Shown: positions 21,622 to 32,421 of the stretch, in pieces | How the letters are laid out: each line of letters opens with the position of its first letter | Numbering within the stretch: position 1 is the stretch's first letter | Source of the DNA: Corinectria fuckeliana | Lineage: Eukaryota; Ascomycota; Sordariomycetes; Hypocreales; Nectriaceae | DNA length: 64,000 bases | Assembly: GCA_019137255.1 (NCBI GenBank) | Contig: WPDH01000113.1 | Coordinates: 1-64,000, forward strand | Direction: 5' to 3' | Position numbers and translations under genes: made by a program | The notes under the pieces: generated by a model | Databases searched by the model: none | What the model saw: only the letters and a program-made list of their open reading frames with translations | What the model was told of the DNA's origin: nothing

Positions 21622-23511
21622 TCATTCGTCCTTGCCTCCCTTGGCCCCACCTCCTCCTGTTCTTCCTCGGACGGTCCCGGTCCCGTTCCCGTCACTTCGA
21701 CTGCTGCTCCCAATGTTTCCGAGTGAGAGCGCCTCTATCATGCTGGATGGTGCTCCCCCAGATGGTCTCCCGTCGTCGCTGCCCGTGTCCGCCAACTCTA
21801 TTAGGTCGCCGTCCCCGGCTGACTGGCCCCGTAGCCCTACGAAATTCGAGCTTGGGTTTCTTGAGAGAGCGCCTCTCAACCACGTCTCGACGGCAGCTGC
21901 AGCTTTGTCCAGGCCGGTTCCTTGCTGGGTCGTCGAACTCGTGTCCTGTCCTTTGCCAACATGGTCCTCGACCAACCCTGCCGCCTCGGGCTTGAAGCCA
22001 AAATGTGCCGTTTCCGAACCCATAATTGACATGGAGGGAAGGTTGTCGATGTTCAGTCCCGGGATGTGCTTCTTGGTCCACGTGTTGAGGTAGTCCCTAT
22101 CCGGCCCGGGTGCCCGAGAGTTGGCTCCCATGGATCCAACACCGCCCGGTCGGCGCATGAAGGCTGGTAGTGACTCGCCGCCCTCGCTGATTGCCTTTCC
22201 GGGGCTGGAGAACAAGGTCTGTGAGAATTGGGGCCGATGGGTTAGGGAGCTCGGCCGACGAGAAGGTGTTCCTTCTATAAATGTAGGAGGGTTGCTGGAT
22301 AAATCGAAGCTCTGTCGGGGTGTAGAGAAGGCTGAGATAGTTCGGACGCTCTTCTTTCGCCGAGGGGGGAAATAACCCATAGCATTCCGGGCGACTCGAC
22401 AAATTTCGACAGGTTGTTGAAACGAGTCAATCTTGACCCAACGGACATGGGCCCATGGCTTTTCCTCTTCTTCGACGGCCTTTGACTCAGCGAGCGTGCC
22501 GTTTGCGGGCCGGCTGAAGAAGTCGTCGGGGGGCGCTTGGGAGCTAGACGCCTCCTCGACTCCAGGGGTCCGCGCCAGGAGATCAACGGCGTGGCCGTTG
22601 TGCCACGATGGCGGCTCGCAGGGCCGGCCCCTGATCTCACAAGCGTCGACCGGGATGGTAAGCCATTTGCGCATCTGGACGCTGTCTCGAGACCAAAACC
22701 CGTTGGCCCTCCTGAACGCGTCCTCCCTGCATTGATACCGCAAGATGAGCCCTGCATAGGTGTCATTGGGCTGAACTTTGTGGATGTAGACTAGGTACTC
22801 TTCGAGCTGGCGTTGCTCGGCGACGACCTCATCGGAGTTCCGCCGCTTGTGCTTGCCTGTGACGTCCAACCCCCCGTTGACGCCATCGTGGCTCTCTAGA
22901 ATCCTAGCCCTTTTGGCCGCCTTCAAGGCAGCCTCTCTCTCGGCGCGCGAGCCTGCCGCTACATCATCCATCGAGGGCATCTTTTGAGGAGGGGAAGGGC
23001 CCCAGGAGCTGAGTGCCTTTTTGGGGGCACTGTTGGAATGGGTTCTACCCCAGGTTCCCGGCCGCGAGCCGGCACGGGTGCTGGACTGGGACCTCGCGGC
23101 TCGGGACTGGCCATCGTCACCAGCGATGAGAGAAGACGCGAAGCCTGAGACAGAGGCCCAGCTCTGCGTCAACGAGTCGTTGAAGAAGTTGGTCAGGTTG
23201 GCAGTGCTAGCAGAGCGATCAGGGCTGACGCCGGAGCGTGTCGACGGGAATGGGCTTGCGGAGCGGCTGTTGGCGGGGCTGAAGGCGGATAGTAGGCCAT
23301 AGCTTGGGGTTGGGGTTGGGGTTGAGGAGGAGGAGTTGTGACGGCCGCGGGGGCCGGGGTCACCATTGCCGTTGGAGGGAACGTCGTCGTCGACGGTACT
23401 GAGGAGGCGGCGATTGCGTGGGCGGTTGGAATCTGATGATCGCGACCCAGGGGCGAAGGCTGACGAGGACCGGTGCGACAAGGACCTGGCGGAGCGGCTC
23501 GGGTCGGTCAT
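21622..23511 (-). CDS. Intracellular LysM-domain protein
   Basis: Single-exon gene of 629 aa from a true ATG at 23511. A LysM-like domain lies at about residues 242-292: Y-I-H-K-V-Q-P-N-D-T-Y-A-G-L-I-L-R-Y opens it and R-R-A-N-G-F-W followed by L-T-I-P-V closes it. LysM modules bind N-acetylglucosamine polymers when secreted, but there is no signal peptide here: the N-terminal ~230 aa are Ser/Pro/Arg-rich and disordered-looking, with a basic K-R-A-R and K-H-K-R-R segment. The C-terminal half is also low in hydrophobicity, with a short conserved-looking W-A-H-V-R-W-V-K-I-D-S-F. It therefore resembles the cytoplasmic or nuclear fungal LysM proteins rather than effectors. The C-terminus ends in a Gly-rich tail. 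Function unknown. Confidence 0.8.
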   Translation of the reverse strand: MTDPSRSARSLSHRSSSAFAPGSRSSDSNRPRNRRLLSTVDDDVPSNGNGDPGPRGRHNSSSSTPTPTPSYGLLSAFSPANSRSASPFPSTRSGVSPDRSASTANLTNFFNDSLTQSWASVSGFASSLIAGDDGQSRAARSQSSTRAGSRPGTWGRTHSNSAPKKALSSWGPSPPQKMPSMDDVAAGSRAEREAALKAAKRARILESHDGVNGGLDVTGKHKRRNSDEVVAEQRQLEEYLVYIHKVQPNDTYAGLILRYQCREDAFRRANGFWSRDSVQMRKWLTIPVDACEIRGRPCEPPSWHNGHAVDLLARTPGVEEASSSQAPPDDFFSRPANGTLAESKAVEEEEKPWAHVRWVKIDSFQQPVEICRVARNAMGYFPPRRKKSVRTISAFSTPRQSFDLSSNPPTFIEGTPSRRPSSLTHRPQFSQTLFSSPGKAISEGGESLPAFMRRPGGVGSMGANSRAPGPDRDYLNTWTKKHIPGLNIDNLPSMSIMGSETAHFGFKPEAAGLVEDHVGKGQDTSSTTQQGTGLDKAAAAVETWLRGALSRNPSSNFVGLRGQSAGDGDLIELADTGSDDGRPSGGAPSSMIEALSLGNIGSSSRSDGNGTGTVRGRTGGGGAKGGKDE

Positions 23512-25655
23512 GATGGCCGCCAGCTCGGCGACAGCGATGAGAGGTCGCGAGTCGGGCGGCGGGTTTGCATCAGTGCGTGGCTTCGACCAGCGCTGATGTG
23601 GTTGCCGTTGTCGCTACCGTGGTCGCTGTCGTCGTCATCCAAGGCTCGCTGGCTGGTTGCTGCGATGTAGATATGTAGTTTCAAGGGGTGCCAAATGCAT
23701 GAGAGGACAGAGAGGAAGCGAGAGAGGAGGACTGTCCAAGGACGGCGCGGGCCGACCAGGGGGGATGGACGATGGAAAATGATGAGTAAGACGAAGCCAA
23801 GCCAAAACCAAAGCTAAAGCCACGAACAAAGCCAATGCGGAGGGATAGGATGGTACTGATACAGCCTGGCGCTATTGCTTGATGGATGATCAGGATCAAT
23901 ATCAGAAGCGTCGACGTTGGCGCCGTCGTCGTCGTGATCGTGGTCGTGGTAGGTTCCGTTTGATGTAGTCTGTCGCCGCAGGGGTTACTTATTAGACTGA
24001 GCCCAGGTGCATGCAAATGCGTGCAAGGACGGGCTAACTTGATAATGATAATAATCATGCAGTCCACCACCGCAAAGTGATGATGGATTTATGGATGGGT
24101 GGATTGGTGGATAGACGGATGGCCGGGGGTCTAGGGTGACGGAAGTGGGATATACATACGGAGTAGGCCTATCCGTAGTCTACTAGTAGGTACAGTGATA
24201 GACCCCAGCACAGCATACTTAGGTACTTAATAAGTTAACTTAGTAAAATTGACTTATAGCACAGCATGTCATGTTTAGGGTATCACTGGGCATGTCATGC
24301 AGTGCTACGCACAGTACAGGGAGCAGCTCATGACTTGCCTAGATTCGTATTCATAGTATTCGTGTACATATCTCTCGATGCTACGGTAACTTATCTATCT
24401 CTAAGGTTAAGAGTGACGAGGCCGCGTGGAGGCGGAACTACATAAAGGAAGCCCGCCCGGTTTAGGGGTCATGCTCCAGCTGGACACCCCACCGCCACTG
24501 CCGCTCACTGGATCCAGTGGAATGCATGCCGTCGGACCCCCTAAACCAGTGCCCTCTGCTCGGGCCACCTCGAGTCCCGCTGGGTCCATCCACCTGACCC
24601 TTTTGTACTAGACCTATGTACTGAGGTCCTATGGATGCCTTCCGTCATGGCCTCTCGTCATGGCCTCCCGTCAATGGACCTCCTTTCCAATCTTTCCATC
24701 GCCTGCAATTCTACACACGCGGACCCCATGTCACCCCGACGACCCGGACATGATGACGACGCACCTCGGGAAGTCGGGCTTGTACAAAGGAAAGACCACA
24801 TGAAGCTCTTGCTTAAGGTTGATTTTATCCCCTTTATGGTGGCCAATGTTTTGTTGCACCTACATAGTACTAGAATATGTTCTCCACCATGTCCATCCTG
24901 CTCTCCTAGTTCTGATCTCTTCGTAGAAACCGGTCCTCCATCGTCTTAGATCTGTCCATCCGTCCATCCACCTTGCAGATTATAAAATCATGGCAGGGTC
25001 TGCGCCGCAGGTTTTAAACTACGTAATACTAAGTACAGTATCAGTGTGTTGTGCACATTGTCATGCACAGCTACTAATATTTACACGATCTTCACTACGA
25101 AGTACACTTACATAGCTTAGTATTTATCTGCGAACCTAATTAGTGCACGCCAACATGCTGCCCCGTCGCTTGCTTGTATTCAACAACTCTGTCAATCTGG
25201 TCAGATACACGAACCTGTCGTGTTTCTGCCCCTTCGTTCGTGGATATAAACATTCTTCTAAGTGACAACTAGCTTCAACAATCACCTCAAATACACCCTC
25301 TCAACCAACTACCCGCCACTTGTTTCACTTTTGGCCCGAGGGCTGCTTTCTTCAATGGCACATGCTTCCCCGCACACTCATGACTGGAAACAAGACTATA
25401 TAGACTACGGATAATAGGTTCTGGGCTGGCCTTCCAAGGCTGTTACTTGCTGCGTTGGAGTCTCGACCGTGCAGCGACTTTCGTTGCAGCCAAATACTCC
25501 TCTTGCATGATCCTCCAGGCCCAGCTATTGATCTGGTGGCTCTTGGACGAGCAATCCCGCCAATCATGGCTATTGCCATTCTTCGCCGAGCCAACGTCAC
25601 TCGCTGTGCCCCTTTCATGTTCATTGGGCCATTTTCCGATAACCTTGCCCCCCTC
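23512..25655. other. Long intergenic region, CTF1-like / LysM genes
   Basis: About 2.1 kb between two minus-strand genes. Contents I can see: short AAGCCAAAGC-type repeats near 23792-23837, a 21-bp near-palindrome at 24157-24177 centred on AGGCCT, an inverted pair at 24459-24547 (separate entry) and a GTCATGGCCTC duplication at 24645-24675. Short open frames in all six frames have no recognisable product. Confidence 0.5.
24459..24547. repeat. Inverted repeat with internal palindrome
   Basis: GGTTTAGGGGTC (24459-24470) is repeated in inverse as GACCCCCTAAACC (24535-24547, one extra C). A perfect 14-bp palindrome, CACTGGATCCAGTG (24506-24519), lies between the arms. It could be a folded non-coding element or a very small mobile-element relic; no target duplication is evident. 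Confidence 0.45.
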
Positions 25656-28600
25656 TCAACCTAACGGCATATCGAGATTGATGTTGTTGGTATCGCCATT
25701 GATACCGAAGAATTGAAACCTGTGAAATCGTTAGCCAAGCACCATCAACAGCTGTTTTGGGTTAGACTCGCCAATCCTCTACGTTGAGCGTTGTTGGAAC
25801 CGCTTGACCTTGTCCCGAACCTGTGCTCCAGCTGTCGGGACTCTCGCCTTCTGGCAATGTGCCATCCAGGTTCTGTTGCCAGATATTGGCCTGTCCCTGA
25901 AACCCATGGGCGGCGCCCTGTGGTAGTATCCCATTCCCTTGCCCTCTCTGCTGGAACTGACCCGTCGACTGTCCTTGCATTCCACCTTGCATGTTTACAG
26001 GTGGTACCGTCCCCATGGCATTGTGGTCCAAGCTAGTATGCGTCTGGACCGGTGACAAGTTTGGGAAAGTTGGCATCGCTGAGCTATCCGGGAATAGTTG
26101 ATCAGGCTGGAAGTTCTCCCATAAAGATTGTGACAGGTTTGGAGAGTTTCTCGTCACAAGATACAAGTCGGGAGGGGTGGGAGGCACCGAAAAGGAGGGG
26201 TTGAAAGGTGTCGCTGGGCGAGTATGGGGTCGCGAATTCGTGCCTCCCATGAATGTATCTGCGGCACCCTGTCGTGCGTTGGGCGACGTTACCGGCCGTG
26301 GGTGCATGCCATCGTTCTTGACGGCGCTCGGGGTTTGAGGTCGTGATCGTTCGTAAGATTCATGGGGTTGCGGGGTGCTAGAGGTGAAATCGATGGCCAT
26401 GTCGTCGTACTTCCGCTTGCCCGCCTCCGGTTGCCGGTTGTGCTGTTCTAGCTGCGAGAGGCTCTGACGCATCTTACGATGTCGCTTGCCTTCGGCCTTC
26501 TGCAGTCGCTCCTCGAGGACTTTGTTGCCTATGATAGACTCGAAGAGGGCATACACCATCTTTCCAACTAGCCAGACCTTCGAAATCTCTCTCATCGCTT
26601 GCATACAGCTGCGGAGCCTGTCTTGGGTAACCTGTTGGATCGACGGTACAGGCGATCTCATCTGGTAGACGTGCATGATAAGAGCAGAGAACAGGCTATA
26701 TACGACAAACGCCGGACAATAGCGTAGCTGGTCGTGAGCGGCAAGGTTCTCGACAATCGAGGTGATCATTGCGGCTGCCTGGAACGCAATGTTGCGGGAC
26801 GGGTAAGGCGATTGATCGGGGAAACGCGATGTCCCGCCTGGAGGCATGTGGGCTCGATGTAGGAGGCACAAGGTGGTGTAATAGTTAGAGTGGAGGAGCC
26901 CAGACCAGAAGTGGTGCCGGGGCATCTCCCAGTACACCAGCTTGGGACAGTTTTGAAGCCAATCGGCCAAGGCCATATCGCTATGGGTGAGATCAATTGC
27001 GTTTCTTTGTCGCCCTTTGGAGGCCACGGAATATTGCTGCGACAAGACAAGACCCATAATCTCGCAAAGCTTGACATACTGCATGAAGAACTGAACGTGA
27101 ACAGGGTCGGGCGGGTACTCGCTGGCGCGGTCTGTTTCTTCCTCGATGAAGTCTTCCTCCGTTAGCATCTCAACATCGGAGTCGTCAAGGTTGATGTGGA
27201 TGGGCCTTCCGAGCGCGACGGCAACAGACCGGTCGCGGGTGAAGAGTGTCCACCAGATGCGCTTCCAGAGCCTCTTGTCCGATTTGCTCAGCTGTGACTG
27301 TTCGACGGATCGATGCATACCCGAGCCCTGGGCAACAATGGTAGCAACACGACTCCAGTAAAAGACGTTCTTGGTGACATCTTCTGGGCCTTCCCAATAC
27401 CAGCCCATCAACAGCAGCGACTGAACGATTGTGACGCGGTCATCCTCGTAGTTGGCGTCGTAAAGGGCCTTGGCCCGCTTGTAGAAGGTAAGCGCGGCGG
27501 GTGTCGTCGAGCCGTTGGCATCCATGAGCTGTGGGTTGTTGCACGCACGGGTACCGGCGAGCAGGACGGACTGAAGGAGCAGCAAAGACGGAGGGCTCTT
27601 GGGGTCTCGGTATTGCCTCATGAAGCGGGTGCGGTTGATGACGGGCATAATGGGGTGAACCCAGCTGAAATATGACTCGATAAGCTCATCGCAGAGGGAT
27701 CGGGGAGGGAGGAGGAAGGCTCCCCGCTGGTGGAGGATATCGATCTCGACATTGTCTAGCTCGGTGAGTCGGGCTCGTGAGCCACGGACGTTCTCGGGCA
27801 GTGGGTAGTGGACGACATCGGCCGAGCCCTGGCGGTCGTGGACGAGTAGGGTGAGATTGGACGACTCGCCGAGGTACGCCACCCGACCGGCTTCGGTGAT
27901 GGGGGCGCGAGTGAACTTTGGCTTCATTACCAGGTCTAGGTAGGTTGCACTGTCGACCTCGTCTTTCCTGGCCTGGGCCTCCGTAATCGAGGTGGAAGGA
28001 GTGCCATGGTTGGAGTGGAATACGGATGGGGGCCGTGGAGGGAATGCAGCGGGCGGAGGAGCCGTCGGGCGTGGTGAGGGATCCTCGGCCACATCACCTC
28101 GGTCGCTGTAAGTGCGCGGGTCTGTGGTCAGTACGAGGGCCAGAACCAGAAGGGGCTGCGTGTTTAGTCTTACCTGTCTGAATCCTTGCCGGTTTGGTTG
28201 CCGCTGCCTGTAGTCTTTTTGCGCTTCGGGGTTGGAATGCGACATTCGATCTGGAAGGCAACACAGTTCGTGCATGGTACACCGAGGCTGGCCGCGTCGC
28301 ATCGGACCTGGGTATGCGGGTTAGTGGTACGAAATGGCGGCGGCGAGGGGGAGGAAATGATGTGGCTCGACGGACGACGGCGGCGGCGACGATGGATGAT
28401 GATGATGATGATGATGGGTAGATGGATCGGAATACCTTTCGGGCATGGCAGGTCTGATGGCATGTGGGTTAGCACTCAGTTCAATGGCGGGCGTGGATAT
28501 GTTTGGTGGATCTGAGGATGGTTTGGATGGTGCCCGCCGATGCCTCGGCTCATGGTAAGGAGGGGTCCCATGGCACGGCAGTCGACCCAAGAGGCTCAGG

Positions 28601-28875
28601 GAAAGGTGCATACCTCACATGCGCGTGACGCTCGTTGTCTTTATAAGCAGGAGGACCTGTTAGCGAGATGGCACACTACATGGAATTTCTTCGAAGCTTT
28701 TCACGGCCTACCTCCTGAAGCTCAGGGCTCCTGCCGAGGCCGAATTCGCGGCGTTGGACGCGGGCGGGGTGGGAGAGCCGGTTCTGGTTGAGGATGGCGG
28801 CCGGACCTGGTCCTGGGATTGCGGGTTGGGCTGTACCTGCGGCAGCCCGTCGCCTGACGACATCTCCACGTCCAT
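25656..28875 (-). CDS. Zn(II)2Cys6 transcription factor, CTF1-beta/Far-like
   Basis: Probable regulator of fatty-acid or cutin-derived lipid use (cutinase transcription factor 1 / FarA-FarB family). Model, six exons: 28712-28875, 28614-28638 (25 nt), 28436-28453 (18 nt), 28174-28307, 25772-28105, 25656-25719; 912 aa. The binuclear zinc cluster (residues 62-91: C-E-T-C-H-A-R-K-V-R-C, then V-P-C-T-N-C and a final C91; C-X2-C-X6-C-X8-C-X2-C-X6-C) is spread over exons 2-4. A basic T-P-K-R-K-K linker follows, then the fungal-TF middle homology domain (Y-F-S-W-V-H-P-I-M-P-V-I-N-R and L-W-K-R-I-W-W-T-L-F-T-R-D-R). The C-terminal third is Gln/Pro/Ser-rich. The last intron (25720-25771) needs a GC donor; using it yields W-F-Q-F-F-G-I-N-G-D, which looks like the family's C-terminus. 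M-D-V-E-M-S-S is the first in-frame ATG. Assignment to beta rather than alpha rests on remembered similarity. Confidence 0.85.
28391..28418. repeat. GAT/ATG trinucleotide microsatellite in intron
   Basis: A run of GATGATGAT units within the third intron of the Zn2Cys6 gene (28308-28435), next to GGC/CGG triplets. Likely length-variable between strains. Confidence 0.75.
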
Positions 28876-31800
28876 GGGGGCCAGCTGGTTTTCGAAGAGG
28901 GCCGGAGGCGGATTTTGGGGATGGAAGTCGAGGATGAAGGGGGAGAAGTCGTTGTCGCGATCTGGCCGTGCGCGGCCAGAGACGGACGCACCACAGACCA
29001 GTGCAGCAGCACAGCCAGTCGGGCAGTTCCAGCAGCCACCCAAGACGGGCAAATGCGCCTGACTGACAGCAGACACCTCCCCGTGCCTGTCTTTCCTCAG
29101 GTCAAAGGTAAGACAAGGTTCACAAGCACCTCGCCTCCTTAGTGTCAAGGAATGGATACAGAAGGAAGACGAAAGATGGCCGACGCAAGTGAAAGCGACC
29201 GAAGGCCCAGTCAGCCAGCCGTCGTCTGCCGGGCTTGTTGCTGTCAACGCGCAGGCCGCCGGAGACAGTACCTAGCGGAGTCGTGTGGCCGCGGGGGAGA
29301 CGAATCTGGCAGCGGGAACCAGGCGGGACGGGGCGTGCACCGGAAGAGAGGCGCGCAAGATCCGAAAAACTCCCCGGAGAGCACAACGAAAAGTGGTTAA
29401 AGATTTAGGGCCTTGGGGATAAGCGAAAAGAGGGTTTCGAAGAGGATGATTAGACCCAACGGCATTCGAACGACGGGATTGCCGGGAGCGAGTGCTCCAG
29501 ATTGCGAAGACGATGACCTGCGTCTCGGAGATGGTGGAGGACAAACTGGGTCCGTCCTCCGGGCCTATCGTGGGGATTGCCGCCGCACGACGCACAAGCC
29601 CCGTGGAGTTGGGTGGGTCGAAGATGGTCCTCGGTCACTCAGGTCGCAGGGAAAGGTTGATGTCAGGCCAGGCCAGATGAGGAGGACAGGAGGAGGAAGC
29701 AGAGGCCGTCTGTGGCGACTGGCGAGGTGCGTCGGTCCTACGCCCCTACTTGGTCGTATCGGTCCTTTGGACCCTCTTTACTTTGTTCTCTTTGATCACG
29801 TACTACTATGTAGATACGTGCATAAAAAACCTGGGCCTTTGCTTATCCGGGGCGCTGGACAACCGAGTTTCGAATGAGTGAAACTCTGTGTGCTGTTGTG
29901 TTTGGTATGCGGAACTTATGTAGAAGTAGTAACGTCGGACCAACAAATGCAGGTTTGATTCAGAGAAAAATCAAAGCAAGGTAATAAAAGACAAGCAATG
30001 CAGGTAGTGAGCTACATCAGGTTATCCCAGGCCTTAGTCTAGCTCATGTCGGTCTGGTCATTTTCCCAAGGCAACTAAACCATTCAAGGCGGTCTGGGCA
30101 TTAGGTCGAGGCGCGACAGTTGTTGGTACGTAGACCTAGGTCTAGCGACTGGATTGAGAGAAAAGTGAACGGGTGTCAGGGATGCGGGCGAGTTAGATAG
30201 TTTATAAACAAAAGAAGCTGTTAGCACCTCCGCAACCCTCAAGGCCTTGGGGGAGCGTCATCTGAGACATTGTGCCCGTCGTGTCGTTGGTTCTGGGGAG
30301 CGCGTGAAGGCAGTTAGATGCAGGGCAAATGGGCGAGTCACCAACCAAAGAAGGAAGCCACCGGGGTTCGGGTCGACATCGACGGGAGTGACAAAGGTAA
30401 CGTCCCACCCCTCCCTCTGCGCATCAAGATTGTACAGATTGCCCGCCCTCCCCCGCGCCCTCGGGCAGTCTAGTACTTAGTAGACCAGTACTAGTATCTA
30501 TGTACAGTAGGTATGAGCACTGCCGTACCGGGCAGGCAGTACCGTGTATCCGTAAAGTGGGCGCGTGATGCGGTGTGCCTGTCCTACGTGGGGTGAGGAC
30601 GGCTGATGTGCGAGCGAGTGCTGATGGATCGACCTGTCGTTGAAATTTCGAGCGGCACATGCATGACATGTGGAATGGGACTATGGGGGAACGCGGTGGT
30701 TGCTTGGCAGACTTGCTTGGCAGGGCTTGCTTGGTGGGCTTGCTTTTGGCTGTTTTGATGAATTTGAGACGGAGATGCCAGAGATAGCTGGTGCTATACG
30801 TCTTGACGAGTCTCCATGGGACGGAGCATTCATTCTTGACACGGAGTTTAACAGCCCTGGCTAATGTCCGCTCTAACGTCGGATACACGATGGGCATCAT
30901 TTTAATGATTTCATTAAGGGCTTACCTTTGCTCGATATCTCATCATGGCGGATGCATGCCCATGTCCTTCCTTCGCCACCGGACCCCTTTTCACTTCTAC
31001 TACATGCACCTCAATCCCCTACCTTCTCTAGGTACATACGTAGAACTGTTGCCTCCGGGTCAGCTAGGTATGTACTCATAACATGTAAATTAATACTGTA
31101 GATGTCCACTTTACCCTTCGCTGCAGGAGCCCTCAGGCCTTACGAACGACAGTGCCCGATCGAATCATCAGATGAGGCCTTCCCCACCCCCTCGTTGCCC
31201 GTCCTTCTGTTCCTACATTGTAGTGCACAAGATGATGCATCATCTTCGACCAGCCTTTCAGTAGCCCCGGGAGAGTGACGGTGGTGACGAGAAGGATTCA
31301 AAACAGGGTGGCACGATGCACGCCCAACTTCCAGTACAGTCACATGCAAAACTAGAAACCTGTTGAGCGCTAATTAGTAGTTAATTTGCTCGGGAGTCGG
31401 GTTCCCCAAATTAGGCGCTTGCCCCGCACTCTAGATATGTAAGTACTATGTAGTCTATGTATGTATCTACATACTAAGTACGGAGGGCCCTTTCAAAACA
31501 TGTCCTAAAAAGAAGCTCTGACCACGTCACGTGACAGCAAGGTACCCAGAGTACATCGCTTCCTTCACAGCTCGCTAAGAATCGCTAAATTTACAGTGGC
31601 ATACAGCCAGGCTCTAGAGGCCTAAGCTCACTATAGCCCCTGGAAGTATAGGGGAGTTAGCGGGCAGTCTGTGATAGCTGAATAGCGTATGTTGTATCTC
31701 AGGTCACTGACAGGGATGAAGGGGTGTGGCGCATTTAGCGTGGGACACGACTTTTGAAAGGGCCCTCCGTACGGAGTAGCTTACTTACCTATTTGATCCA

Positions 31801-32421
31801 CACGAATCCTTCCGCCTCTTTGCCCCAGACGGGTACATGCAGCTTACTTGCTCGCCCTGAATCCACAACTGAACAGCGGCAGTCTCCGCCATTTCCTGCC
31901 CGCCCTCACCGTCGCCGCGCTCGTGACTGTGCAACTTCGCCCATGTCGTGACATCCTTCTTTAACGTTGCCTCCCTCCCTCGCCATAATGCGGCAGCAAG
32001 GGGTACTCACAACTCACATCATCTGACCCATTCGCCTGTCCTTCAAGGCAGCAAGTCGACGTACATGGTAGCACGAATAGTACGTACGTACGTCTTCGTG
32101 GTACTAAGTAAGAGGCCGACTTACATGCGAGGACTCAAGCACCACTACAACTCAACCACTCCTCATGCAACGTCATTACGACAAGGGTTCACGGCCATCT
32201 TCCGGACCCTCACCCCCCGAACCTTATAGACCCAGGCCAAAGAATCACATCACAGTGCCTGAATCATGGGGTAGCGTGGCCTCCGGTCTTGGCTTTCATG
32301 CCGAGGCCGTCTAGGTAGTAAGTTACGGGACATAGCCAAACGTCCATTTTAGTTCCAAGTGAATAGAGAGATATATACAATATGTTGCTGATCCCATCCT
32401 GGGATGCTTTTCCACCCCGTT
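28876..32421. promoter_or_regulatory. 3.5-kb non-coding region upstream of the Zn2Cys6 gene
   Basis: This is the longest gene-free stretch in the GC-balanced part. It should contain the promoter and 5' leader of the minus-strand transcription factor (right of 28876) and the 3' flank of MCD4 (left of 32421). A MITE lies at 31481-31769. CTTGCTTGG-like short repeats occur at 30700-30750 and ACGTACGTACGT at 32081-32092. Open frames up to 158 codons exist but none shows a known domain or plausible splicing. Confidence 0.5.
31479..31771. mobile_element. MITE with 18-bp terminal inverted repeats and TA duplication
   Basis: CGGAGGGCCCTTTCAAAA at 31481-31498 is matched perfectly in inverse at 31752-31769, enclosing a 289-bp element flanked by TA on both sides (31479-31480 and 31770-31771). 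Beyond the perfect arm, TGTCC recurs in both. No open frame inside could encode a transposase. TA target sites and a short non-coding body are typical of non-autonomous Tc1/mariner-pogo-type elements. The body contains GTCACGTGAC (about 31537-31546). The element lies about 650 bases beyond the MCD4 stop codon and 2.6 kb upstream of the Zn2Cys6 gene. Confidence 0.82.

Noticed and set aside
23635..24070. Frames with Thr/Ile runs antisense to the LysM gene's upstream region
   Set aside because: Driven by GTC/GTCGTC and ATT microsatellite-like triplets; no coding evidence.
29413..29877. 154-codon plus-strand frame upstream of the Zn2Cys6 gene
   Set aside because: Arg/Gly-rich with no family resemblance; several overlapping frames are equally long, as expected in GC-rich non-coding DNA.
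30424..30900. 158-codon minus-strand frame
   Set aside because: Contains simple CTTGCTTGG-type repeats and no domain; no support from start context or splicing.
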